Shown in pieces: positions 23,780 through 36,416 of a stretch of DNA of 64,000 nt. The notes under the pieces were generated by a model, which did no database searches, had not been told where the DNA came from, and saw only the letters and a list, made by a program, of their open reading frames with translations. The position numbers and the translations under genes were made by a program. Numbering within the stretch: the stretch's first letter is position 1; the number at the start of each line of letters is the position of its first letter. Origin of the DNA: Hormiphora californensis (lineage: Eukaryota > Ctenophora > Tentaculata > Cydippida > Pleurobrachiidae); contig CM035360.1 in NCBI GenBank assembly GCA_020137815.1, forward strand, positions 1,246,577-1,310,576. The letters are read 5' to 3'.

Positions 23780-24510
23780 TTAGGGTAGAAAGGGGTAAAA
23801 TGGCACACTTTCTAACGTTTTAGGTTCTAAAATACTCAATTTATACAGCAAGAAGAAAAAGAATTATATAGGCTATCCAATGAAACGTTTTCCTTTCAGA
23901 CGAGCTAAATTTTAAAATCTGAAAGTTTTATTTAATAGCTTAATTAATCAATTCAAAAAGTTTGGTAGGGCTTTTTTTGGAAATTTTGCACTGGGGTAAA
24001 ATGGTCCAGCCAATAGCATTGCTCGATTTTTATCACGTGCCTGGTGTTGTTAGAGCACTGGGGTAAAATGGTCCATGTTATCTTCAGTAATTTCTGTTCT
24101 GCTGGACCATTTTACCCCAGTGTGCTGGACCATTTTACCCCAGTTGGTATCACGTGGTATTGGAGGCTCGATTTCATTGGTCCCAGGGTGAACCATTTTA
24201 CCCCAGCGAGGGTGAACCATTTTACCCCAGTTTGACTAATTTGACAATTTAATCAACTTAATAGTGGGTTTTTTGAAAAATTTTTATACCAAGTTTTAGA
24301 AGGATAAAAACCCTAACTGGCAGTTTTTGCAAAATTAAAATCGGCCAACTCAAACAGAAATTACAGCAGTTTTAAAGCAAAAATTCGGAACAGAACGAGC
24401 AGGTCTCCGCTGGAGAAAAAGTCACGTGACTACATGTAATAACTAGGACCATTTTACCCCATACATGTGCCATTTTACCCCGTGTGCCATTTTACCCCTT
24501 TCTACCCTAA
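23780..24510. mobile_element. 731-bp element with many GGGGTAAAATGG motifs
   Basis: The ends are TTAGGGTAGAAAGGGGTAAA and its inverse (CTACCCTAA at 24510). The motif GGGGTAAAATGG occurs three times in direct orientation (near the left end and at about 24000-24070). It occurs at least seven times inverted (24105-24490). Repeated subterminal motifs of this sort are a common sign of transposase binding sites. No coding capacity. It lies just upstream of the doublecortin gene's first recognised exon. Confidence 0.75.
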
Positions 24511-24583
24511 ATTCATCTTTGCTTTGCCCTTAGCTACAATCCTACTGTGAATGGTTCGGGTCCCATAGATATGACGACTATTG

Positions 24584-25334
24584 ATGGCTCTATCAGTCGA
24601 TACAACGCCCGCTAAACATGTCACGGTCCTCCGTAACGGCGACAACAAGTATGAGGGTCGCAAGTTTGTTGTCAGCAAGCGCCGTTACCGAACCTTTGAC
24701 TCCCTTCTCTCCGACATAACGACTCAAATCAGCGCTCCTTTTGGCGCTGTTCGACGCCTGTACACCCCGAAAGGGAGTCGCCAACTCCGATCTATCGACG
24801 ATGTAGAAGGAGGGGCGACATACGTGGCAGGAGGCACCGAGAGATTCAAACGGATCGAGTAAGTTTTGAAGTTTTGGAACTCATATCTTTATTAGAAACA
24901 CAAACTTAACTTGGAAGTACTACTCCAAATGGTAACATTAGTAACATTTCCTTTCAGTCTTGTTTCAGTTACAGTCCCAGCAAGGAAGCGCTTCGAAACT
25001 GGGGACTTAACTCATTACATAGGGTATGTTACAGCCATCTATATCTCTAACAAATAGTCGATAATTAATGGCCTTTCGGAGAGATCTATAGGTTATAACT
25101 AAACCGTAAAAGCTAAACGAGAGTAACTATTAGAATAGCCTACCTTTTAGTAGAGATTAGAGAACATGGTACTGTAGCTAAAGTGAGAGTGGTTCATCGT
25201 TTTGTCTACTTATAATGGTTTACCGGTTTGGCATTGAGCTCAAATGTTGCCATGGCAACAAAATAGCTGCTATACTAATCTTACTCCCTCTCTTTCTTCC
25301 GCAAACTACTATGTTGTTCTCTCTATTTATATCC

Positions 25335-25404
<70 letters not shown>

Positions 25405-27087
25405 TCTCTCTCTCCACCCTATCTTTCTCTCTTTCTCTCTCCGCATCACTGTTTATTCTATTTATTCTAAACTCTAGTTACAACTTGGGTTCGTTGGCAA
25501 TTATGTACTGTATTTTACCAAGTCGATGTCCTTAAGTTGTCCCTCTCTTTTTTGTCTCTCTTCATCTTGCTATCTCTAAGTGCTCATTAACTATTCCATT
25601 GGAACAATTGCTGGCGAGTGGCGACTTACTCTGCTTCAGTTCTTTTTTCTAACGAGCTCTCATTAATTCTAAGATCATACTATCGATAATTTGGTTGACG
25701 CTTCTAACTTCATAGTCTCTTACTGTCAAGTTATTTCTTCAGTCCTCTTCCATAATATAATGGTTCATATCTTCCACAAAGTTCTATAGAATTCCAATCA
25801 AGATCATGCTTGTCGCACGTGTCTACTTTTCAATTCTTTTGTTCCTTTCCCCGTCATTCTCTTTTCCTCCATCGCTAAATTCCTCGAATTCTCCATGTGA
25901 CAACTGTCTTCCGTGCAACTGTCTATGTCCTATGACGCAGGTCTATCGGTTTTTATCCACCCCCTCTCTATCTCTCCTTCTTTCTGTATCCTTTTCTCCT
26001 TGTCTCTATTGAGTGATATGACACAATTACTTGGGCTCCCTAATCACCTCACCGATTAGTCCAATCGAAACTTGCTTGCTACCCCATGGAGCTCCCTCTT
26101 GCTCCCTCTCTCGCCCCTCTCTTCTCTCACATTCACGTACTACATGAGTAGTAATAGTAGGAAGCGATCCATCAAGCTCAGTGCGAGGTCTAGGTGGATC
26201 ATGTTGATCAATCGAAACGTGGATAAATCTTCTAAAGGGGTATGTTTTGATCTTGACTTTATATTTTTGCCTGCCTTTTTACCTTGACTCTCATTGTGCT
26301 TCGGCCCGGTTCGGAGAGGGCAGTCTTTTGTGAGACAACCTTATTATTACGATGTTTTGCCTCCCTAGTAACCCCATTGTCTGGCACAATATAGCTAACG
26401 CCCACCACTCTGCTATTGTTCTCCCCTTTTGACCACTTAGAGTGCATTTGTTCTACGTCAAATGGCCTGAGCGTCCCCAAACTGCCAAATTTGTGTGTTT
26501 GTCTTGGAGTTGTGTAACCATGGAAACAAATTATACACCCCAGCTTCTTGGACCCGCTATCATTCTCTCGCCCCCTCTTTCTCTGCGATATCGTATTCTC
26601 CCAAGGCCTTGTTATTCCTATTCACGTCCCCATGGTTACCAGTCTCGAACACACAAACTCAGAAATGAGGCAGCGATTTACTTTCTCTTAGTGTGAGAAA
26701 GTGAGATGGAGAGAAAGAGAGAGATAGAAAGAGTGAGAGAGAGAGAGAGTGAGAGAGAGAGAGAGAGATAGAAAGAGTGAGAGAGAGAGTGAGAGAGAGA
26801 AAGAGTGAAATCAGAAATATTAAATGTACTGAGAAGAACGAGAGGGAGAGAGAGAGAGATGGAGGGAGGGAGGAAGAGAGAGAGATAAAAAAGATAGAGA
26901 GAGAGGGATAAATGGTGAATAAAGCTAAGATAGAGCTACTGAGTTGGCTAGTAAATCGTTGTGAGAAGTGGGTAAAAAGAGCCAGGAGACTGCTCCACCA
27001 GCCCTAGTAGGAGCCAATAGTGATCGGAATTCAATTAGGAATCATCTGTTACAGTTCCAGAATACAGAATACAGAATATCCCTTTCA

Positions 27088-27183
<96 letters not shown>

Positions 27184-29450
27184 TATTTCTCTCTCCCCCA
27201 GTCCCTTCGCTTATTGAATATGCCACCCCGTGATTCCCTGAAACTTGTTACCATTACTGTGTCGCCCTGTCTTAAAACCCCATTATCATGATTGTCGGGG
27301 GGAGGGCTTTTAGTAACTTCCAACTAGGACTTCCAAACTTTTTAACATACCGATCTAATAGAGAAATAACAGTTCCTCTTTTGCCCTAATGGCCTCCTTT
27401 TATAATTTCCCTAACAAAGAACCTTCTATATCCTAAAATCCCTCTATTTCAGCCTGGTTTCCTGGCAGACGATCCGCCGCCCTTGGTCCTTCCCAGAAAA
27501 AGCAGAAAGTATGCCCAAAGATCGGCCCAGTTCCATAAAATTGGCCAACCAGTACAATTTACGTAAGTTTTCCGATCAAATAAAACGAGTTAGTTTTAGA
27601 AAAGTGGGTTTGTACAATTTAATTACAACATTGTGATATGAATACAATTCATACATTACATAGTGAATTTGTACAGAGTTCGGTTTGGTTTGTTGACTCA
27701 AATCGAGTCATTTATGCCTTCTTGGCGGTCTTCTTGGCGGTCTTCTTGGCGGTCTTCTTGGCAGCAGCCTTCTTGGGTTTGGCTACGGAGGCTCCCTTCT
27801 TAGCAGCGGATCCAGCAGCACCGGCTCCCTTTTTGGCGGCTCCAGCGGCAGCACCGGCTCCCTTCTTGGCGGCTCCAGCGGCCTTGGAAGCGCCCTTCTT
27901 GGCAGCCTTGGAGACGGGGTTGTTGACAGCGGCCTTAGAGACGGGGTTGTTGACGGCGACGTTCTTAGTTTTCTTGGCGACCTTAGTAACACCCTTGGTC
28001 AGGGGGTTGTCCTTGAGAATGTTGGCATCATCGGGGATTGGTGCGGAGTAAACAGCCAGGGCTACCAGAGCCAGTAACACAAATCGGAACATAGTTGTGA
28101 GTGGTAGTACACACCGAGAGAAAAGGTAACTGAAGGTTGGAAAAACTAACTGACTGAATAGTCTCCTTTGCTCTCTCTGCGTTTAGAAGTCTCCCGCACA
28201 CCCAACCATCTAGATACAAGTGACGTCATTCTGTAGTGACAGAGATGAGGCTGTGTCAAAAAGGATAAACGGGGTATTTAGGATAGTTTCATATCAATGA
28301 AGTTGATATCTTTTTTGAAGCGCTCTCTCCAGAGGATTGGTTTCCGATTTATAATCGGGCCCGATTTGTAACCGCTACCCTTGCGGGTAGTAAGAGCGTA
28401 AGCCAAGTAACTCATATACAATCAGCTCCCGTGTTTGCTTTTAGAGGGTAGAGAGATAGATAGTTAGAAGGGAGTAGTTACAGTGAAGTAATTTTGATAT
28501 GATCTCCTTCTGGTGATCAACACACACACGCCCTCTGTACAACAGTTTAATGGGGAATCTCACACATAAACGGGCAGAACTCGGTTAAGGAGAGATCAAT
28601 TATTCAATTAGTATTCTGAATAATGAGTTCAGAGCAAGAATTAAATAGGGAAGAAAATCGAAAAATACTGGGTTTGACCGGGAATTCAACCAGGGACCTC
28701 CAGATAGACATGCTCGGAGCTATAAACCACTAAGCTACCAAATTACTTTTTGGTTGAACGATATTCGGTAAATGCTACCCGAAAAAAAAGCTACCAGACC
28801 ATGTTTTCCCAACTTATGCAGATCTGCAAAATAATATTCCTGTGGAGTGTGGAATCTAGATTTGTGATTCAGCTAGCTTATCTCCAGTAAACTAACACTC
28901 TTACATTCTCTTTTTCAGGGTGTTCAAAAATGGTTTACCAAGTGAAAAGGGATCAAAGTTTTTGCTAAAAGCCCGGGAAATGAAGTCTTATGAAACGGTT
29001 AGTGTTGGGGTGTGTAAGTGTCGGTTTGTGTTACTGTTAGTTTGAGGGTGTGTTAGTTTTGGGATGTGTTTATTAGTTTTGGGGTGTGCTATTCTGTATG
29101 ATCTGGTCCCTATCATGGGGGTGGGGATACTACTACAAGTGTTTAGTCTCTTTTCCCCTTCGTAGTATTATAATACTTCTTTGATGTAGAACCCATTATG
29201 AAATAAAATGCGGTGACCGCTGTGCTTCACAACTACTATACTTCTGTCTCTTTAAATACACTGCAAATGACCCATTACCTCTTTTTCCTCAGGTGTTATC
29301 GATAATTTCCTTTAAAATTCGTCTTGTGGAGGGGGCCGTGAGAAAGTAAGTAAAAGTAAAAAGGTAGGACATATGTCCTGGAAAAAGTGATAAAGCTCAG
29401 AGATGATGAAACTCATCTGTCTATCTCCACACTGTGTCGCCATAGCAACT

Positions 29451-29529
<79 letters not shown>

Positions 29530-29545
29530 GAGAGAGAGAGAGAAG

Positions 29546-29622
<77 letters not shown>

Positions 29623-32600
29623 TGAGAGAGAGAAAGAGAGAGAGCGAGAGAGAGAGAGAGAGAGAGATATGCTAGGAAAATGAGAGGGAGAGAGATTCTT
29701 GCTGGGGGTAGGAGCTTAGACCGCTATTATCCTCTCTGCTTGAGAGCTTCTCAACTTATAGGAACAAGGAGTATAGTGAGGAAAGATAGATAGATAGATA
29801 AATGGAGAGAGAGAGAAAAGTAGATAGATAGGCCTAACTCCCATCACGGTAACCAACACACTCTCATTGGAACCTAAACTGTTATTCCTAATTTTTCAAC
29901 AAAAAAAGAACGGTCTTGGCCAAAGGAATTCAAAAATATTCAGTGTTCTTCATGTTGAATTCAAAGTATTGTCTTTCAAATCCATTTATCCCTCACCTTC
30001 TACATACTGCACCAAACATTCTATACAATTCACATTTTCGGTATCGGTTTGATTTTTAGGTCTTTAGGACGCACCCATTATTATTTCCCAAAACGTATTC
30101 TCTCACTTCATCTAGGACTCCATGTCAATATATCAACTCGTCATGATATAATTTCACGATATCAGATATATATTAAGATCACGTCGAGTCCTCCATTCTC
30201 TATATTAATTATCCTGCTTGATATTATTCAATATATCTCTCGTGCACGAGAAATATCTAGAAAGAAATAGAGATTGGCATTTTCGATACTTGTCACTACT
30301 TCCCCGCTAGGTCTGTTTTGATCAAGGTGTTCTCTTACTCGAGAAAGAAAGAGAGAAATGAGAAGATAGATCGAGATAGAGAGATGGAGAGATAGAGATA
30401 TGATAGATAGATCCAGGATCGGGGATCCTATAGTCTCTCACTATTTCTTCTTTTTTTCTCTCGATCCCCTTCTCTGTCTAAAATTTCCACTAAACCCCTG
30501 CTCTAACTATGGGGCTCATTTAGTCCAAAAACCAATTAAATAAATTAGTTTGGATGCCCGGGCCCATTTGGTGTCACGGGGGTAAAACCTTTAGGCTACT
30601 GTCATAAATAATGGCATATCTCGTTTCTTCTTTTTTTTCTCGATCCTCTTCTCTGTCTAAAATTTCCACTAAACCCCTGCTCTAACTATGGGGCTCATTT
30701 AACACACGTCACACATTTAGAGGGCTGGCTAACTAAGTTATAGTCCTACAAAGGGAGGGGTGTTTTAATTTGGTTGCCTACAAATCATTGACCACTAGTT
30801 AAGTATAGTACCTACCTAGTCACTAGTCAGTAGTCAGTGAGTAAAATGAGTGAATGTAGCCTTGGCAACCCGGTACCTTTTTCTGACCCCCCTCCCCCCT
30901 CGGCTAATATTATTTTATTATCGATAAGACATATTCTTTTATGTGCATTTTAGTTGTACTCAACATTATTATCATGTAGGTACCCACCTTTTCCAAGTTT
31001 TGTCCTCTAGTACCAGAACAGCATGAGAGTTCAGAAAACACAAGACTCCGACCTCCGTTTTTTCCACTTCGTCTTTTCACGGTGTTTTTCTCAAACTAGG
31101 AAATTGATGTTCTCCTCTACACAGACCACAGTTTCACAAATCTGTGTAGGAAATCGAGAGGGGGTTGACAACTTAACTCAAAACTTGTTCAGCTGACTTC
31201 ATTTCTGACCGCTGCAATTTTCCCCACTCTGTTCACTCTCGGTCTACTTGACGTAACGCGCGGCCCCTTATTTTCTAGAGTTGACCGCTGGAAATTGCGC
31301 AGTGGTTTGCTGCGCGCGCGGCACCCATCCATCACGCTGGTCAATCTCAACAAGCAACACACACATATCACGTGATGAGTCATAAATCATGTGTGTGTGA
31401 GAGAAACTCCTAACAAGCAAAATATAATATGTGACAAACACATCTCTCTCTTGACAGGCTGTTCACGTTGGATGGTGGTGTGATAGTTGGGGCCGATGAA
31501 ATCACGGATGGGGGTCAGTATGTGGCCGTTGGACATCGCCGGTTTGTTCCAGGAGCGTATGGGCACGAGGCAGCCGGACCGGCTAGAGTTGCACCACAAA
31601 AGTTAGTAGTTGGGTCTTGGGACATATGGTAGCTAGGACCTAGGTATTTGAAGGGATAGCTTAGCTGACAGCTGTAGTCTGTTTACTGATAAGTGAGAGA
31701 AAGGAACCAATTTCTAAAGGTTTTACCCGGTTTCTAATTTACCGCCTTTTTCAGATTACCGGCAGTCAGGCGATTTAAAAATCCAACGCATGCATCGGTA
31801 GGTTGCTAAATATCATCTCTCCGATTTTCACTTCAATGCTTCACCTATTGGAACTATTTCTCAGGGCATGAAGTCGTTACCTCAAAGATTTATTAACTTA
31901 GCAATCCCCTCTCTTCCCTCCAGCCTCGAACGAAATCAAACCCACTGCCCGGAATTCAAAACGGCAAGCCCCCAGGCAACAAGAAAAGTACCCGCTCGGA
32001 GAAGGATTCCCCTGCTCCAATCAAAGGTATAGATGATGAAGATGAAGAAGAAGTGGTTGTAGTTTCTAGGGGTAGTCAGGCTCAAATTGTTCCTGTAGTA
32101 GCGGAGGTGGGTGCCCGACCTCTCATTCTACCCGCGAGTAGCAGCCCCCTGGCAGTTGAACAACGAGTTGAGATGTTCTCGGCTACACCAGAGTCTACTT
32201 CGGTGGTTGGGAAAGAACCGTCAACTACCCCCACTCCACGGACCCCCAAAACAGGCTCACTTGCTCCGATTGAGGTTCTAGTGACCCCTGAAGCACAACT
32301 CCTAGACACCCCAGCTGCAGAAGATGAGGATCTCTACACACCGTTCCCTGTCGAGGGGGAGGAGGATGAAGAGGATGAGGAGGAGACGCCAAGCCCTGCC
32401 GTCCTTACCTTCAAACTATCAGAAGAGCCGGTGCAGGACACACCAGGTCTATCTTCCAATGAGTTCCTAACACCGGGTATCCAGGATACTCCCTTCTCCT
32501 CCAACGCTCTGTCCTCCAACGCTCTCTCTTCTGGAGCCCTGGACACCCCACACGTCCAGGCATCTAACGCTCTCTCATCTGGAGCCCTGGACACCCTATA

Positions 32601-34213
32601 CGTCCAGGACACCCCGGACGTCCAGAATTCTGAGGGAAACACTCCGCCGAGTGAAGGACACGATGATATGGGAGGGTATACACCGTTTGTGGAAGAAGGT
32701 GACACACTTTGCATGGATCCGCATGTTTTATATTTAGTGTCTCAAGTGTTCTTTCTATCTTTTGTGGGGACAACGGGAACCGGGCAGAGTTCGAAAGATG
32801 GCAAACATTCCGGAGTTGAAGGGGCGGCCTAAAATACCTGGAATTTCTGTGTGAAGCTGTGTCTTGTGCTTGTTTTGTTCAAACCCTTTTTGTTATAGGG
32901 GATCGAACAAGGCAATCTTGTGCAGCTGTGAAACTTGCTGTTTAGTATCATCATTATATTGTCTGTGAATTGTCTGCGTTATTTCTTCAGTGACTGTGAA
33001 TTGTAAAAGACGCACAGTTTCCCCCGAATTATTCACAACTATTATTTGTTTTTCAGAAGTTGAAGATGACGAGATTTCAAGGGAGGAAGTCCAGGTTAAA
33101 AAGAAGGGATCTCCGGCAAAATCTACTGCCGAACAGGGCGTCACTCCAGGTATAAAGAAGAGAGAGAGAGAGAGAGAGAAAGCACGCTAAAAGACCAATG
33201 TGCTGATGCCATTTTTGACACCTTCACAGTCATTACCCATTCTTTTTATCTCCAACGATCAGTAGTGCTATTGCATCATGCACAGGCCATACAACCCTGA
33301 CGGTGGTAGCTACACAACACGTGATAGGTCGATACATGTCTTTTTGTCCTGTTTTCACGACTTCACGTGATCTGATACCATTGCACTTGTCAACCGCTGC
33401 AACAATATATCACACAGTATCGCTCCAATCATGCAGTAGTCATCCCAAAATCACACCACCGTCACACCACATTGCTGCACAATCACACCGCCGTCACACC
33501 GCATTACCCCACATACCATAATCACACCGCCATCACACCACCGGCTACTTACCACATTACGTGTTGCTAACCCGCTGTGCTAAGATCGTGAGGTGAAGGC
33601 TGTCCCGAACAAGAGCACGTTAAGCCGAGACCCGCCTAACAAAAAGAGCACTACAGATCAACAAGACACAGTGTTCAACGCCACGGGGAAACCAGGAGGA
33701 GCGAGTGGGACCGAGGGACAGTTCCTGATGGACAATGTTAATGATGGTAAGCAATGGGTTTAGCACATTTTATTTCAGCGTTCTTTTCTTTGTTTCCGAA
33801 AATTACAGTTCTATAGTTTTATTTTACTGATCCAGCTGGTGAGAGGTGTTTTCAGATTTTGTTGTACAATATCACCACCTGTTTCCCTAATTAATTACCG
33901 ATTTTCTCTCATCCCCCCTCTCTCCCCTCAGATAAGGTTGTAAATGGAAATGAAGCGGAGGAAGAAGATGAAGTAGAAGAAGACAAAAGTAAGTGACCAA
34001 TGATCTGGAAATTTTGACAATTGTCAGATTGGGTAGGCTGCAGCTGAGTGCTGATCCCATTTTAAATTGTTGAATAAGGGGTGGAGAACCCCCAGGCTAA
34101 ATTTAGAAACTCTACAGCTCATAATAACGTCCCTCCCTCCCCTAGACATTAAAGAAGATAAACCAGTAGAACTTCAACAAGCGGAGGAAGTGGTCGAAGA
34201 AGAGGACCACTAA
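24584..34213 (+). CDS. tandem doublecortin-domain protein with acidic tail
   Basis: Doublecortin (DCX) domains bind microtubules, in neurons, cilia or the cytoskeleton generally. Thirteen exons with consistent phases: 24584-24858, 24958-25023, 26149-26239, 27453-27562, 28919-28997, 29293-29345, 31458-31601, 31755-31797, 31924-32698, 33057-33149, 33585-33746, 33932-33988, 34146-34213 (stop TAA), 671 residues. DCX1 is in exon 1 (HVTVLRNGDNKYEGRKFVV ... VRRLYTPKG ... TYVAGG). DCX2 spans exons 4-7 (VFKNGLPSEKGSKFLL ... VRKLFTLDGG ... QYVAVGHRRF). A basic linker (KRSIKLSARSRWIML) lies between. The rest is low complexity with Thr-Pro repeats and an acidic C terminus (EEEDEVEEDK). Exon 3 has a weak acceptor and exon 9 a weak GTGACA donor; both are chosen because they keep the frame. 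Start: first ATG in frame after a stop. It resembles the DCDC2-type two-domain layout, but orthology is not settled. Confidence 0.9.
25339..25411 (+). repeat. (CT)n microsatellite, DCX gene intron 2
   Basis: Over 70 bases of almost pure CT dinucleotides in the intron between exons 2 and 3. A second CT tract of about 90 bases lies at 27091-27181 in intron 3, and degenerate GA tracts at 26700-26900. Confidence 0.95.
27712..28092 (-). CDS. small secreted Lys/Ala-rich protein nested in the DCX gene
   Basis: A 126-residue intron-free reading frame lies on the opposite strand of DCX intron 4. It starts with a clear signal peptide (MFRFVLLALVALAVYSA, cleavage likely near SAP) and then a short acidic piece (PIPDDANILKDNP). 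The remainder is strongly basic and repetitive: NNPVSKAA occurs twice, AAKKGA-type units several times, and the end is (KKTA)n with terminal KKA. Composition resembles the tail of histone H1, but the signal peptide argues for secretion. Candidate roles are a polycationic matrix, mucus or antimicrobial protein; this is inference. I recognise no family. No clear polyadenylation signal was seen. Confidence 0.75.
   Translation of the reverse strand: MFRFVLLALVALAVYSAPIPDDANILKDNPLTKGVTKVAKKTKNVAVNNPVSKAAVNNPVSKAAKKGASKAAGAAKKGAGAAAGAAKKGAGAAGSAAKKGASVAKPKKAAAKKTAKKTAKKTAKKA
28671..28745 (-). tRNA. tRNA-like sequence, probably a SINE head or tRNA pseudogene
   Basis: Read on the minus strand, it has a box A (TAGCTTAGTGG) and a box B (GGTTGAATTCC) at normal tRNA spacing. 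It also has a T-arm stem (CCTGG/CCCGG) and a weak acceptor pairing. The anticodon arm is imperfect, and I cannot assign an isotype with confidence. It sits inside DCX intron 4. A tRNA-derived SINE is as likely as a tRNA pseudogene. Confidence 0.45.
29453..29668 (+). repeat. long (GA)n microsatellite, DCX gene intron 6
   Basis: About 210 bases of nearly uninterrupted GA dinucleotides start roughly 110 bases after the exon 6 donor. The Arg/Glu reading frames across it are repeat artefacts. Confidence 0.95.
30445..30702 (+). repeat. ~80-bp direct repeat pair in DCX intron 6
   Basis: TTCTCTGTCTAAAATTTCCA, preceded by a TTTCTTCTTTTTTT tract and followed by CTAAACCCCTGCTCTAACTA, occurs at about 30445-30523 and again at 30623-30702. 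The copies are nearly identical. No coding meaning is apparent. The remainder of the 29.7-31.45 kb intron holds nothing I recognise. Confidence 0.75.
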
Positions 34214-34646
34214 ATAGAGCGATATATATCACCTACTCTCTCTTCCCAAAGACATTTTCCTTTCCTGAGACTCTGATATATATTTTCCAGACTGTGTGAG
34301 AGCCAGAGTTTTTAACTTTTTGACACAGAAAGATCTTGTTTTGGACGCGAGTGAAGCTTTTAGTTGCTAAATGTGTGTATTATGTGCTATATCAGAAGGC
34401 TGGTAAAAGAGATATTGAGATCTAGAGAAATTATTTTATTCAGTTAAATATCATCTGTCTGGCGCCGTTAGACCCTGTTTTTACAGGGTGTACAGACATA
34501 CAATCGCCAGGAAGGATGTATCATAGTTAGGCATTTAGATTTGGGCAGGAGTTTTATTTTGGCACACGCATCTGTTAATATTTTCCAAGATTGTACATGT
34601 AGAGTGAGTCGAGAATTCAGTTGCTTTCCGCAGATCATTCGTCTAA

Positions 34647-35438
34647 TTAGTAGAGTCGATAACTACATCGACCTCTCCCAATTGTTCCAGTTTTTGTCAC
34701 ATCTGTTTGGAGCCTCGACACGACCTCTAAACAGGTGTTACTTTTTCACTAACTGTTTTCATCTTGGTGTAATCAGCATTTGAAATGTTGCTGATCATAA
34801 CAAAAACCTAACTATTTTTTTTCAACTTGGGGTAAAACCATGGGTGTCAAAAGTTAGCTCTAGGTCCCCTGAGTAACCATCCGGAGACTCTAAGAGATAT
34901 TTCAAGCCGTTCTCGCGTAATCATTAATCCCGGTGGAGAAAAAAATACAATGCAGACGTACGTGAGCGCTGGCAGGCTGTTTACATGTTATTGTATGTCT
35001 CTCACTCTCTCTGGAAAAACCGCACGTGCGGTTGCGCCGCGCGAGATAACTCTTTCTCAAGGGGGAGAAAAGAGAGAGACGCACATTAACGTTATACAAA
35101 GTTGAGGTTGTAGGCAATTGCACGTACGTCCATACTCAAATATGTGCTCTATCGGGATTAATGATTACAGGAGAACGGTTTGAAATATCTCTTAGAGTCT
35201 CCGGATTGTTACTCAGGGGACCTAGAGCTAACTTTTGACACCCATGGTTTTACCCCAAGTTGAAAAAAAATAGTTAGGTTTTTGTTATGATCAGCAACAT
35301 TTCAAATGCTGATTACACCAAGATGAAAACAGTTTGTGAAAAAGTAGCACCTGTTTAGAGGTCGTGTCGAGGCTCCAAACAGATGTGATAAAAACTGGAA
35401 CAATTGGGAGAGGTCGATGTAGTTATCGACTCTACTAA
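34647..35438. mobile_element. 792-bp foldback element, ~285-bp inverted arms
   Basis: The left arm (34647 to about 34931, starting TTAGTAGAGTCGATAAC) is the reverse complement of the right arm (about 35152-35438) with few mismatches. The interior is about 220 bases and includes the GCGCGAGATAACTC segment. No coding capacity. It lies between the doublecortin gene and the next gene downstream. Confidence 0.8.
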
Positions 35439-36416
35439 ATTTTGTCTCTTAAATTATCGATACGATAAAAGGGGTAGCACCTGGAGCAGGCAAGATAATG
35501 ACGGATTTGTCTTTTAAATTCTGAATTATAATCGTAGTGGACCATCACGATCACGTGACTATTATCGGCCACCAGGTGCGAAATAGAGCTAGAAAGGTGC
35601 GGAAAGGGACATATAAAAAAGGGGACAATGATTTTATAAAAGCGTTCCATTATTTTATCATCACCTTTCGGCTTTCAGTGATCTGTTATAGCAGTGCTTT
35701 CCATCTCGCTCTCAACCAGATACCTCCCCCTCTCTAAACGTTTTGTCGTCTCTCTCTCTTTCTCTCTCTCTCTAGCAATGGATCGCTCCACCTGATCCCC
35801 TTCATTTCATCAAATAGTTATCACTGCCTTGTTGTTATTTAGTGTTGCATAACCGCATCGATATTATTGATAATCCAGATACATGTGACCCGCCTAGATA
35901 TATCTGGTAGGACCCCGGCCTGCCTCATTCAGCAATTCTTGGTAGACTCATTTTTTGCTCCATGATTCCGCCCAAATCGCTGCCGTCCTAGGTTTAGAAA
36001 ACCCAGCTATTTGATACGGTTTGTACTCCCTCACATGACACTGATCGCAACAGCTGTTGTGTTGTTCAAGCTGCGAGGAGACAGATGTACATTGTACATT
36101 TGTGTATAGTCTGCGCGCGAAATTACTGACAGGCATAATAAGGATGTCGTCGCGCGTGACGCTAACAACTCATTATGGGTCTGGTAGTGCGACAAATGTA
36201 TTGTCTCACTTTTACATTTGTGGAATCTGCTGCAACACACCAGAATTCTCAAGTATAACATGCCCAGTGTTAACCTCATGGGTGGTAATTGCTGAAAATC
36301 ATTTTCCCATTTCCCACAATTTCACCACCCCAAATAATTATATCTGACTCTCAATTCACTAACTAGAAGTCAGCTTGACCCCAAGACCAGGAGATAGGAA
36401 GGGAGTTTGGCTGTCA
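35439..36416. other. intergenic, no gene recognised
   Basis: A CT tract lies at about 35738-35775. The remainder holds only short frames without splice or composition support. The start exon of the next gene is at its right edge. Confidence 0.4.

Noticed and set aside
32699-32832. Extension of the big DCX exon to the TAA at 32830
   Set aside because: Splicing at the GTGACA donor at 32699 keeps phase with four further exons, each with good sites and acidic coding sequence. The extension reads as ordinary intron with hydrophobic noise.
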